DNA of 64,000 bases from CANNDT01 sp945876205 (GTDB lineage: Bacteria; Acidobacteriota; Vicinamibacteria; Vicinamibacterales; UBA2999), in the NCBI GenBank assembly GCA_947503365.1, contig CANNDT010000005.1, forward strand, positions 24,843 through 88,842, given 5' to 3'. The notes beneath the pieces were generated by a model. The model ran no database searches. It was not told the DNA's origin and saw nothing but the letters and a program-made list of their open reading frames with translations. The translations under genes and the position numbers were made by a program. Below are positions 37,069 to 44,183 of the stretch, piece by piece; position 1 is the stretch's first letter; each line of letters begins with the position of its first letter.

Positions 37069-37674
37069 TTACGACGCGCGCGCGGCCCGGCGCGGCGCGA
37101 CGGCGGCGGCAACCATCGCTGCCGCCTTTACTGGCTTAGTGACCTTGGTGCGCGCGGCCGTGCGGGCCATGTTGCGCGCCTTCACCATGAAGCACTTTTC
37201 GAGGGCGCTGTCGACTTTGCCCTCGACCTCGAGTGCCTTCTCGCGCATCACCTCGGAAATCTCGGAGATGATCAGCGCCTTGGCGCGGTCGAGCATGCGC
37301 TTCTCGCGGAACGACAGGCTCTTCGACTTGCTCAGGAACGTCAGGCTCTTGAGCACGTCGGCCATGTCGTAAATCGAGCCGGTGCGCATCTTGTCGGAAT
37401 TGTCTTTGAAGCGACCCTTCCAGTTCTGATGGTTATCGATCTTGCCGTCACTGAGAAGTCCGAACAACCGTTCGACTTCCTCGTCGGTGATTGCCTTGCG
37501 AAGGCCTACGCCGTCGACGTTGGCGACGGGCACGAGCACCGTCGTGTCATTCGACACGATCCGCAGATGAAAGAAGCCGCAGGTAGTACCAAGAATTGTT
37601 TTTTCTTCGATGCGTTCGACGATACCGAGCCCGTGGTTCGGGTAGATGACCTTGTCGCCGACCTGGAATGTCAC
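37069..37674 (-). CDS. carD: CarD-family transcriptional regulator
   Basis: A 201-aa protein. The N-terminal Tudor-like RNA polymerase-interacting domain (VTFQVGDKVIYPNHGLGIV) is followed by the helical DNA-binding domain (SLSFREKRMLDRAKALIISEISEVM) and a basic Ala/Lys/Arg-rich tail. CarD binds the RNA polymerase beta subunit and stabilises open promoter complexes. The GTG at 37674 has a GGGGG ribosome-binding site six to ten bases upstream. The frame is open further but lacks similarity. It has its own promoter and a strong terminator, so it is monocistronic. Confidence 0.92.
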   Translation of the reverse strand: MTFQVGDKVIYPNHGLGIVERIEEKTILGTTCGFFHLRIVSNDTTVLVPVANVDGVGLRKAITDEEVERLFGLLSDGKIDNHQNWKGRFKDNSDKMRTGSIYDMADVLKSLTFLSKSKSLSFREKRMLDRAKALIISEISEVMREKALEVEGKVDSALEKCFMVKARNMARTAARTKVTKPVKAAAMVAAAVAPRRAARAS

Positions 37675-37737
37675 GTTTCCCCCGTTTGCAGGAAGGTTGC
37701 TGGAAGGACCGGTCTCGCGCCGGGTATTGCACCCACG

Positions 37738-37767
37738 AGTATAGCTCACTTGCCCCACCAGATCCAA
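37738..37767 (-). promoter_or_regulatory. Probable carD promoter
   Basis: Minus-strand -35 TTGGAT (37762-37767) and -10 TATACT (37738-37743) with an 18-base spacer. This predicts a leader of about 55 bases before the carD GTG. Confidence 0.5.
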
Positions 37768-37775
37768 CAAAAACG

Positions 37776-37798
37776 GCCGAAAAACGTGCTTTTTCGGC
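37776..37798. other. Perfect 9-base inverted repeat upstream of carD
   Basis: GCCGAAAAA, a five-base spacer CGTGC and TTTTTCGGC. It lies eight bases upstream of the carD -35 box, in the 280-base spacer between carD and the methyltransferase at 37955. No gene ends here, so an operator is as likely as a terminator. Otherwise the spacer holds only promoter elements. Confidence 0.5.
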
Positions 37799-37942
37799 AT
37801 TTCAACCCGGTCTATTGACCGTTGGCCGCCGCCGCCGCACATCTCCAAAACTGCGGGGCGAGCCATAACCCTCGGATTTTCTGAGAGTTGAGGGGCGCTT
37901 TCACACAATCTCACCGCCCGCCGCCGGCTGTCCGCTGGAGAG

Positions 37943-37948
37943 TACAAT
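37943..37948 (+). promoter_or_regulatory. -10 box, leaderless start of 37955
   Basis: TACAAT ends six bases before the ATG at 37955. There is no Shine-Dalgarno sequence. Confidence 0.45.
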
Positions 37949-37954
37949 CCGGCC

Positions 37955-38476
37955 ATGCGCCTCGTCGGCGTCCTACTCGCCTCCCTCCTTGTTCAGACCA
38001 CTCCGGCCGTTCCCCGGGCGCCCTACGTCGCAACACCCCTCGACGTCGTCGACCGGATGTTGACGCTCGCCAGGGTGGATTCGCGGGATGTGGTGTACGA
38101 CCTCGGATGCGGAGACGGCCGCATTGTCATCGCCGCCGCTCAGAAATTTGGGGCGAAGGGCGTGGGTGTGGACATCGACCCGGTTCGAATCGCCGAAGCC
38201 AACGCGAACGCAAAGCGGGCAGGCGTGGAGAACCTGGTGACGTTCAGGGTGGAGGACGTGCTCGAAACCGACGTCTCGGATGCGACGGTCGTCACGCTCT
38301 ACATGCTCTCGGCGATCAACGTGAAGCTGCGTCCGATCCTCACCAGGGACCTACCCAAGGGCTCGCGGATTGTCTCCCACAACTTCGCCATGGGTGCCTG
38401 GGAACCCGAACATGTCGACACGTTCAAGGACGCGGCGGGAGCAACGCGAACGCTGTATTTGTGGACGATCCGGTAG
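37955..38476 (+). CDS. Class I methyltransferase with N-terminal signal-like sequence
   Basis: A 173-aa protein. Residues 1-18 (RLVGVLLASLLVQTTPA) look like a short signal peptide or anchor. SAM motif I is VVYDLGCGDGRIVIAAA, followed by VGVDIDPVRI and the YVATPLDVV start seen in FAM173-type protein-lysine methyltransferases. Methyltransferases are normally cytoplasmic because SAM is. An exported one is unusual, although the hydrophobic start could be a membrane anchor facing inwards. The ATG follows a TACAAT box by six bases. Confidence 0.75.
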   Translation: MRLVGVLLASLLVQTTPAVPRAPYVATPLDVVDRMLTLARVDSRDVVYDLGCGDGRIVIAAAQKFGAKGVGVDIDPVRIAEANANAKRAGVENLVTFRVEDVLETDVSDATVVTLYMLSAINVKLRPILTRDLPKGSRIVSHNFAMGAWEPEHVDTFKDAAGATRTLYLWTIR

Positions 38477-38492
38477 CTGGGTTGCTCGGTAG

Positions 38493-39515
38493 CTACGCTC
38501 TCGCCACCGCCAGCTCGACGATCTCTTCGACCAGTTGCGGATAGGTTCGGCCCGCTTTGCGCGCGGCCATCGCGAACTCGGCGCGTGAACTCAGCCAGGG
38601 GTTCGGGTTGACCTCGATCACGTGCACGTTTCCGTCAGCCTGCAGCCGCATGTCGACGCGGCCGTAATCGCGCAACTCGAGCGCCTGAAAGGCAGCCACG
38701 GCCGTCTGCTGCAGGGTGGCCACAATCTCGTCGGGCAGATCCGTCGCGACGGCGGACTTGGTATCTCGATACGCCTTCGTGCCCTTGCCCCACTTCACTT
38801 CGGCCGCCGCAATCCTCGGCGTGCCTTCGGGAAGCTTCGACAGATCGAGCTCGATGACCGGAAGCGCTTCGGGATTGTCGTTGCCGATGACCCCGACGTA
38901 CATTTCGCGGCCGTCGATGTATTCCTCGATCAGCACCGGCGAATCGAAGTTGGAGTGCAGCCAGTCCATTCGCTCCATCAGCTCGCGGATCGAGTTGACG
39001 ACGGCGCTGAATTCGATGCCGATCGAACCGTCTTCGCGTGCCGGCTTCACGATGACCGGAAAGTGGAGGTCGTGCGAGAAATCGAGACGGCCACGGAAGC
39101 TCTTGGCGAAGGTCGGGGTATGAATCCCATGGAAGGCGAAGATCTTCTTGGCCACCGCCTTGTCCTGCGCCAGCAGCAGGCCATGGGTCCCGCTGCCCGT
39201 GTACTTCTTCCCGAGCAGCTCGAGAAACGCCGCGATCTTGAAGTCGGCCGTGTCGTCGTCGGCAAACGACTCGACAAGGTTGAAGACCAGGTCGCAATCG
39301 GCCTTCCCCAGGCCGATCAAGCTCTTCTGAGTGCCATCCAGCTCGTACATCACCGGCTCGTGGCCAAGCTTGACGAGCGCCTCGGCGACCTCCTGCTCGA
39401 CTTCTTTCTTGTCGAGCGTGCGGACGACGGGCGACTTGTCGCTGCTGGGAGCCTGTTCCTCGTCCTCGTCGACGAGGACCCGGTCGTAGAGAACCAGAAT
39501 CTTGAGCTTGCTCAT
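38493..39515 (-). CDS. ATP-grasp ligase, D-Ala-D-Ala ligase-like
   Basis: A 340-aa ATP-grasp enzyme. The central nucleotide-binding lobe shows KKYTGSGTHGLLLAQDKAVAK and FPVIVKPAREDGSIGIEF, and the C-terminal lobe shows GRVDMRLQADGNVHVIEVNPNP with the metal-binding Glu and Asn. The family joins a carboxylate to an amine through an acyl phosphate. The N-terminal part is longer and more acidic than in Ddl, so the substrate is probably not D-alanine. It overlaps the zinc-peptidase gene by one base (TAATG), and that gene follows a small charged protein; the three form an operon. Confidence 0.85.
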   Translation of the reverse strand: MSKLKILVLYDRVLVDEDEEQAPSSDKSPVVRTLDKKEVEQEVAEALVKLGHEPVMYELDGTQKSLIGLGKADCDLVFNLVESFADDDTADFKIAAFLELLGKKYTGSGTHGLLLAQDKAVAKKIFAFHGIHTPTFAKSFRGRLDFSHDLHFPVIVKPAREDGSIGIEFSAVVNSIRELMERMDWLHSNFDSPVLIEEYIDGREMYVGVIGNDNPEALPVIELDLSKLPEGTPRIAAAEVKWGKGTKAYRDTKSAVATDLPDEIVATLQQTAVAAFQALELRDYGRVDMRLQADGNVHVIEVNPNPWLSSRAEFAMAARKAGRTYPQLVEEIVELAVARA

Positions 39516-40519
39516 TACGTTTCGAACCGCCCTCGCGCGAGGAAGTTCATCGCGAGTGTTGTGGCCAGCGCCGTGACCTCCACAAGATAGCGCGCTTCTT
39601 CGCCAATCTCACCCCAGAGTTTCATTCGCTCGCACGTCCGGCAGATTGAATCGATCAGTCCCCGGACGATTGGCCGCCGCACGCCGGTCCAGTAGGTGAT
39701 CTTCTCGACCAGCTCCGGCGTGTGCCTGCTGACAATATCGGCCGCGGGTTTCGATTCCTTTCGCCTGCGGGTCAAAAAGATCTGTCCGAGGTGGACGTCG
39801 AGGGCGATATCGATGCGCGCCTGCCGCTCCTGGGACGCCTTCTCGTAGAACTGCTCGACGGTCTCGCCGATGTCATCCGGCGTGATATCCACCTCGCCGG
39901 TGTTGACGACCGGGTCGGTATTGGCAAGGCGCTTCGCCATCCGCTCGACGTAGCGCAGCTTCTTGATCGCCGGCCAGCCCTTGTACTGCCGCTTCCAGGC
40001 ACTGCGCGGCGTCAGCCACACGGCGAACGTCTCGGCAAAGTCCTCGTCGGGATGTTTCTGGGCGTACCAGCCTTCGATGTGGCGGACGAAGCTCTTGCTG
40101 AACGGAATCGGCTTGTAGTCGTCCCGATAAGACCTGAAGAACGGACCGAAGAGCGTCCGCCACTCGGGCGTGGTGTACAGCCGATAGGCGTAGTTGAACA
40201 CATGCCCGGCCTCGTGGCGCATGTACATCATGATCTGGCGCTCGCTCTCGAGCGCGTCGACTGCCTTCTCGAGCCGCCGCAGCTTTGGATCCGCCAGGTA
40301 AAAAGGAATGCCCAGCACCGGCTGCTGGTCGGGACATCCCCATTCATCGGTGAGGTAACACACCGGACGGAACTTCTTGAGGCCGCGGCGCTCGATCTCC
40401 TTGTAGAGCTCGCGCACGTAGCCTTCGACAGGCGAGCCCTCGAGCTTCAACCCGAGCTCGCTCACCTTCTTGCCCAGGACCCCGCGGATCTCGGGGTCCA
40501 GGGACTCGAATTTCACCAC
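39515..40519 (-). CDS. Putative zinc-binding metallopeptidase
   Basis: A 334-aa protein with the zinc motif RHEAGHVFNY (His102, His106) and a downstream DEDFAETFAVWL near residue 160 that could give the third ligand. This matches the putative zinc-binding metallopeptidase family with conserved HEAGH. It has no signal peptide, so it is probably cytoplasmic. The start is one of two consecutive GTG codons at 40519/40516. It is coupled to the ATP-grasp gene downstream and lies 20 bases after the 80-aa protein gene. Confidence 0.82.
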   Translation of the reverse strand: MVKFESLDPEIRGVLGKKVSELGLKLEGSPVEGYVRELYKEIERRGLKKFRPVCYLTDEWGCPDQQPVLGIPFYLADPKLRRLEKAVDALESERQIMMYMRHEAGHVFNYAYRLYTTPEWRTLFGPFFRSYRDDYKPIPFSKSFVRHIEGWYAQKHPDEDFAETFAVWLTPRSAWKRQYKGWPAIKKLRYVERMAKRLANTDPVVNTGEVDITPDDIGETVEQFYEKASQERQARIDIALDVHLGQIFLTRRRKESKPAADIVSRHTPELVEKITYWTGVRRPIVRGLIDSICRTCERMKLWGEIGEEARYLVEVTALATTLAMNFLARGRFET

Positions 40520-40539
40520 CTGTTGAGTGTACGTCGGAG

Positions 40540-40782
40540 TCAGGGCGTGTTTTTGGGTCCGAGGCCGTCGTCGGCGAGGTCGCTCTCGTCTCGGCTCGTG
40601 CCTTCGTCGGTGTGGCGGCGCGAGCGGTCCCAGTCGCCGCGCGCCTGATCGCGGTTGGGGTTACGGTAGTGCGCCTCGGTATGGTCCTGTTTGATTTCAG
40701 TGCTGATCTCGTCGAGCACTTCGCGAAGGACCTGCTGGTCTTTCTTGATTTCCGGGCTTTCGTCGCGTCGGCGATCAGACAT
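40540..40782 (-). CDS. Small highly charged protein, 80 aa
   Basis: An 80-aa protein with no hydrophobic core and no cysteine, about half of it Asp/Glu/Lys/Arg, ending GLGPKNTP. The N-terminal 40 residues could form a helix (VLREVLDEISTEIKQ) and the rest looks disordered. It has no recognised family. It is the first gene of the operon with the zinc peptidase and ATP-grasp ligase. A small disordered protein next to a ligase and a peptidase could be their substrate, but this rests on position only. Another frame over the same bases is open but lacks a sensible start. Confidence 0.65.
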   Translation of the reverse strand: MSDRRRDESPEIKKDQQVLREVLDEISTEIKQDHTEAHYRNPNRDQARGDWDRSRRHTDEGTSRDESDLADDGLGPKNTP

Positions 40783-40827
40783 GGTGGGTCTCCCACCAGG
40801 TGTGTTCCAAAGACCATGCCAGCGAAC

Positions 40828-42657
40828 TCAGCTGGCGCACTCTCCGTCCATCACAACCATTTCGAACGCACTGGTATCGCCCAGGTCGACAAGATCCTGC
40901 GGCGTCGCTTCGCCGGGCAGCAGTTGCGCCAGATCCTTCAGCGCATCGGTGGCGAGCGCCGGCGGCACGCGCCTGAAAAACGCGCCGAGCGATTCGCCGG
41001 GTTCTCGCTGGCCCTGGTACATCGTCAGCAGCCGATCGATCGCCTCCGTCATGCGCCGCACCGGGATCTTCGAGACGACCTTTCCGAACCGGGCGCCCGA
41101 CTCGGTGCTGCCTCCGCCGACCAGCACGAAGTACTGCGGTACCGCCTGGTCGCCAACCTTGCGAACGCTGCCCTGGAATCCAATCGCAGCGATGTGATGC
41201 TGGCCGCAGCCGTTCGGGCATCCGCTGATCTTGATGTCTCCGTTTTCTACCAGCGTCACGAACTCCGGGTGCTTGTCCAGGTGCTCGGTGAGGGTGCGTC
41301 CAAGTCCGCGCGACTGCGTCACGGCGAGCCGGCAGCTCTCCGCACCCGGGCAGCTCACCACGTCGGCGAGAGTGTTCGCACCGGCGGCGCCGAGCCCAGC
41401 GGCCTGGAGGCGGCGATAAAGGTCCTCGAGTGAGGCGATCTTCACCCACCGGAAGAGTACGTTCTGCTCAATCGTGAGACGGGCGGTGCCGTCGCTGTAG
41501 GCCTCGGCCAGGTCAGCCAGCACATGCATCTGTCCTGCGGTCATATCGCCCAGGGGGAGCCGCACCGTGACATGCACGAAGCCGCCCTGCCGCTGCAGGC
41601 CGACGTTGGTGTGCATCCAGCTCAGATACGAATCCGAGAAGGTCTGGAGCTTGACCGTGCCGGGCAGGATCCCGGGCCCGTGCACCTCCACGCGTGCCGC
41701 GAGGCGCTTGACGTCATCGACCGATGGCGCCGCCGCCGGAGCCCAGTCGGGTGCCTGCTCGGGCTGGAGCGCCCGAGGACTCAACTTGAAGGGCACCCCG
41801 CCTTCTGCGCGAACTTCCGCGAGCGCCTCTTCGTACTTCGCGCGCCACCCGTCCCAGCCAAGCTGGCGGATGAGGAACTTCATGCGGTTGCGCTGCCGAT
41901 GCTGGTAATCGCCAAACCGGTGATAGACGCGAACGATCGCTTCGGCCACTTCGAGCATCTGCTCCTCCGGCAGGAATTCATAGAGCAGGTATCCCGAGAT
42001 CGGCAGGATCGAGGTGCCACCCGCGATCGTCAGGCGGAAGCCGCGGCGGCCGTCGACGATGCGCGCGAACCAGCCGAGGTCATGGATCGACGCGAGCGCG
42101 TGATCCGTGGGGCATCCCTCGAACGCGATCTTGAACTTGCGCGGCAGGACGCCGGAGAGTGGATGTCCGAGGAAATACCGGGTCATCGCTTCGGCGTACG
42201 GCGTGATGTCGAACACCTCGTCGTGCGCGACGCCGGCATAGGGACACGACGTGATGTTGCGCACCGAGTTGCCGCACGCCTCGCGAGTGGTCATCCCGAA
42301 CTGTTCGAGATCGCGCATGGCGTGCTCGGCGTCCTTGAGCAGCACGAAGTGATACTGGATATTCTGGCGGGTGGTGATGTGGCCGAAACCGCGTGAATAT
42401 TTCTCCGAGACGTCGCCGAGCGCTCGCAACTGCTGGCCGGTGACGATGCCCTGCGGAATCTTGATCCGCATCATCTGCACGTCGTCCTGGCGCTGGCCGT
42501 AGGTGCCGCGCAGCAGGCGGAAACGGCGCCAGTCGTCGGGAGAAATCTCGCCGCGCTCGTAGCGGCCGAGCACCTCGACGAACTCGTCGATGTCGCGCTT
42601 GTTGCCGAACGCTGGGCGTTCGCGCCCTACTGCCTGATCCTGATCAACGACGGCCAT
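40828..42657 (-). CDS. Ferredoxin-type sulfite/nitrite reductase (siroheme, [4Fe-4S])
   Basis: A 609-aa assimilatory reductase with two ferredoxin-like half domains and two siroheme-binding domains. Cluster ligands are visible in CPGAESCRLA and SGCPNGCGQHH, and the N-terminal half has TTRQNIQYHFV. It reduces sulfite to sulfide, or nitrite to ammonia, with six electrons; the sequence does not settle which. The link to a cysteine-codon leader favours sulfite. cobA, which makes its siroheme, overlaps it by 14 bases upstream. It extends beyond the second cluster motif with about 110 residues ending MDGECAS. Confidence 0.88.
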   Translation of the reverse strand: MAVVDQDQAVGRERPAFGNKRDIDEFVEVLGRYERGEISPDDWRRFRLLRGTYGQRQDDVQMMRIKIPQGIVTGQQLRALGDVSEKYSRGFGHITTRQNIQYHFVLLKDAEHAMRDLEQFGMTTREACGNSVRNITSCPYAGVAHDEVFDITPYAEAMTRYFLGHPLSGVLPRKFKIAFEGCPTDHALASIHDLGWFARIVDGRRGFRLTIAGGTSILPISGYLLYEFLPEEQMLEVAEAIVRVYHRFGDYQHRQRNRMKFLIRQLGWDGWRAKYEEALAEVRAEGGVPFKLSPRALQPEQAPDWAPAAAPSVDDVKRLAARVEVHGPGILPGTVKLQTFSDSYLSWMHTNVGLQRQGGFVHVTVRLPLGDMTAGQMHVLADLAEAYSDGTARLTIEQNVLFRWVKIASLEDLYRRLQAAGLGAAGANTLADVVSCPGAESCRLAVTQSRGLGRTLTEHLDKHPEFVTLVENGDIKISGCPNGCGQHHIAAIGFQGSVRKVGDQAVPQYFVLVGGGSTESGARFGKVVSKIPVRRMTEAIDRLLTMYQGQREPGESLGAFFRRVPPALATDALKDLAQLLPGEATPQDLVDLGDTSAFEMVVMDGECAS

Positions 42658-43402
42658 ACATCACCTCGTGTGTCGGCACTGCACCGACCAGTGCTTCACG
42701 CACTCGAACAACTTCTCCGACAACCATGACGCCGGCGGCTCCCTCTGGCGGCGCCACGGCGCCGGCCTCCGACAGAACCCCCGTCCAGATCCATTCATCG
42801 GGCGTAGAGGCGCTGCAGATGATGGCCATGGGCGTCTGGCGCCCCCAACCGTGTGCCATCAGCCGCGAAGCCAGCTCGCCGCGCGCCCCGATCCCCATCA
42901 TCATCACCAGCGACACGCTGTTGGGCCGCACCGCGTCCAGCGTGTTCTCGATCGCGTCGGAATTGTGGCCGGCCATCACCAGGAATGCCGACGCCACGCC
43001 GCGATGCGTCACCGGAATGCCCGCGAGCTCCGCCGCCGCGACCGCGGTGGTGACGCCGGGCACGACCTCGAACGAGACGCCCGCCTTCACCAGCGCCAGC
43101 GCTTCCTCGCCGCCGCGGCCGAACACGAACGGGTCGCCGCCCTTCAACCGAACGACCTGCTTGCCCTGCTTCGCCGCGCGGATCATGAGGCGATTGATCG
43201 TCTCCTGCGGCACGCTGTCGCGCCGCGCCCGCTTGCCGACGCAGAAGCACTGCGCGCGCGTGAGCGTCCGGAGTGCGTCGGCGTCGACGAGCGCGTCGTA
43301 GAGGACGAGGTCAGCCTGTTCGACCCGGCGCACTGCGCGAATCGTCCAGAGCTCGGCATCGCCTGGTCCGGCGCCGACGAGAGAAACGCGGCCTGTAGGC
43401 AT
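42644..43402 (-). CDS. cobA: Uroporphyrinogen-III C-methyltransferase
   Basis: A 252-aa SAM-dependent enzyme of siroheme (and cobalamin) synthesis, converting uroporphyrinogen III to precorrin-2. Signatures are VSLVGAGPGDAELWT, VRLKGGDPFVFGRGGEE and VVPGVTTAVAAAELAGIPVTHRG. I start it at the ATG at 43402; a TTG three codons upstream is inside the terminator T-tract. There is no ribosome-binding site. The intrinsic terminator of the leader ends seven bases before this ATG, so expression depends on read-through. Confidence 0.93.
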   Translation of the reverse strand: MPTGRVSLVGAGPGDAELWTIRAVRRVEQADLVLYDALVDADALRTLTRAQCFCVGKRARRDSVPQETINRLMIRAAKQGKQVVRLKGGDPFVFGRGGEEALALVKAGVSFEVVPGVTTAVAAAELAGIPVTHRGVASAFLVMAGHNSDAIENTLDAVRPNSVSLVMMMGIGARGELASRLMAHGWGRQTPMAIICSASTPDEWIWTGVLSEAGAVAPPEGAAGVMVVGEVVRVREALVGAVPTHEVMYGRR

Positions 43403-43404
43403 AT

Positions 43405-43433
43405 AAAACAAAAAAGCCCGGGGTGCCCCGGGC
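43405..43433 (-). terminator. Attenuator terminator upstream of cobA
   Basis: Minus strand: GCCCGGGG, a two-base CA turn, CCCCGGGC, then TTTTTTGTTTT. The stem can extend by AAG pairing with T residues. It lies 53 bases after the leader-peptide stop and 7 bases after the last T comes the cobA ATG (counting to its final base), so it would block cobA and the reductase unless antiterminated. Confidence 0.88.
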
Positions 43434-43486
43434 CTTCGATCTCTATTCGTGTTGTTGACTTGTCAGTGACTCAAACAACGGGACCG

Positions 43487-43558
43487 TTAGCGCGGGACCT
43501 CGAAGGTCCTGGTACAGGTGCAACAACACACGCAGGTCTCGCAGAAGTTGAACAACAC
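43487..43558 (-). CDS. Cysteine-rich leader peptide of the cobA operon
   Basis: A 23-codon ORF, GTG start and TAA stop. It encodes VLFNFCETCVCCCTCTRTF followed by EVPR, with Cys at 6, 9, 11, 12, 13 and 15. The GTG lies about ten bases after the -10 box, so it is leaderless or nearly so. An in-frame ATG at 43570 falls inside the -10 box and would not be transcribed. It precedes an intrinsic terminator and siroheme/sulfite-reductase genes. The Cys-codon run (43520-43531) is complementary over nine bases to 43449-43457. Codons 18-20 contain CCTTCGA, complementary to TCGAAGG at the foot of the terminator. This is what a cysteine-sensing attenuator would need. Translation is predicted, not shown. 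Confidence 0.7.
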   Translation of the reverse strand: MLFNFCETCVCCCTCTRTFEVPR

Positions 43559-43568
43559 GGTGCTGATC

Positions 43569-43597
43569 ATACTAGGGAATTCGGCCCAATCTGTCAA
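43569..43597 (-). promoter_or_regulatory. Sigma70-type promoter of the leader
   Basis: -35 TTGACA (43592-43597, perfect) and -10 TAGTAT (43569-43574) with a 17-base spacer, on the minus strand. The predicted start is near 43562, giving a leader RNA of about 155 bases if terminated. Confidence 0.8.
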
Positions 43598-43605
43598 AGA
43601 CCCGC

Positions 43606-43625
43606 CGGGTCCCTTTTTGGACCCG
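43606..43625 (-). terminator. Hairpin after the siroheme synthase gene
   Basis: A 7-base stem CGGGTCC with a six-base loop, directly after the stop at 43627. It lacks a good T-tract on the minus strand, so it is a weak terminator or RNA-stability element separating the thr/sir transcript from the leader promoter. Confidence 0.4.
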
Positions 43626-43626
43626 C

Positions 43627-44181
43627 CTACTCCTTGTCGGCATACAAACGGTTCAGCGCTTCGAGGAGTTGAGGCCGGCGCTTCGCCATCGGCACGCCGT
43701 CCTGGCGCCACGCGCGGCGGGCCGCGTCCGATACCGTCATCCACTCGTCCAGATCCGCCGGCAACCAGCCATCGAGCGCCTCTCGCAGCAGTCCCGCGAG
43801 CGCGGGCGCCCGGCCGTTGGTGGAGATCGCAACCGTGACACCGCTCCGCCGGACAACGCCGCCCAGGTACGCGGTCGCATTCGGCGGATCGTCAACCGCG
43901 TTCACAAAGAGGCACCGTGCTTCGGCGGCCAGCAAGACCTGCCGATTGACCTCGGGCGGCGCGGCAGCCACGACCCACCAGGCGCCGTCGAGGTCTGAAC
44001 TTTCAAAGGAACGTTTGATGAGGGTGATGCCAGGCCGTTCGATCTCGGGCCTGATGGCCGGGGCCACAACCGTGACGGTCGCTCCCGCGGCAAGCAGCCC
44101 GTCAATCTTGCTGGCGGCGACCGGTCCACCGCCGACAACCACGACCCGCCTGCCTTCCAGTTTCAGAAAGGCGGGAAACAT
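43627..44181 (-). CDS. Precorrin-2 dehydrogenase / siroheme synthase N-terminal type
   Basis: A 184-aa protein matching the N-terminal CysG/Met8p domain: FLKLEGRRVVVVGGGPVAASKI (NAD-binding) and FVNAVDDPPNATAY. It oxidises precorrin-2 to sirohydrochlorin and may insert iron. With cobA this completes siroheme synthesis for the reductase. It starts two bases after thrC and so rides on the threonine operon, while cobA and the reductase have their own promoter in between. Confidence 0.88.
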   Translation of the reverse strand: MFPAFLKLEGRRVVVVGGGPVAASKIDGLLAAGATVTVVAPAIRPEIERPGITLIKRSFESSDLDGAWWVVAAAPPEVNRQVLLAAEARCLFVNAVDDPPNATAYLGGVVRRSGVTVAISTNGRAPALAGLLREALDGWLPADLDEWMTVSDAARRAWRQDGVPMAKRRPQLLEALNRLYADKE

Positions 44182-44183
44182 GC

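Noticed and set aside
43487..43744. Longer minus-strand reading of the Cys-rich peptide, including starts at 43570 and upstream
   Set aside because: The ATG at 43570 lies inside the -10 box and the earlier part overlaps the siroheme synthase gene in another frame with no coding character.
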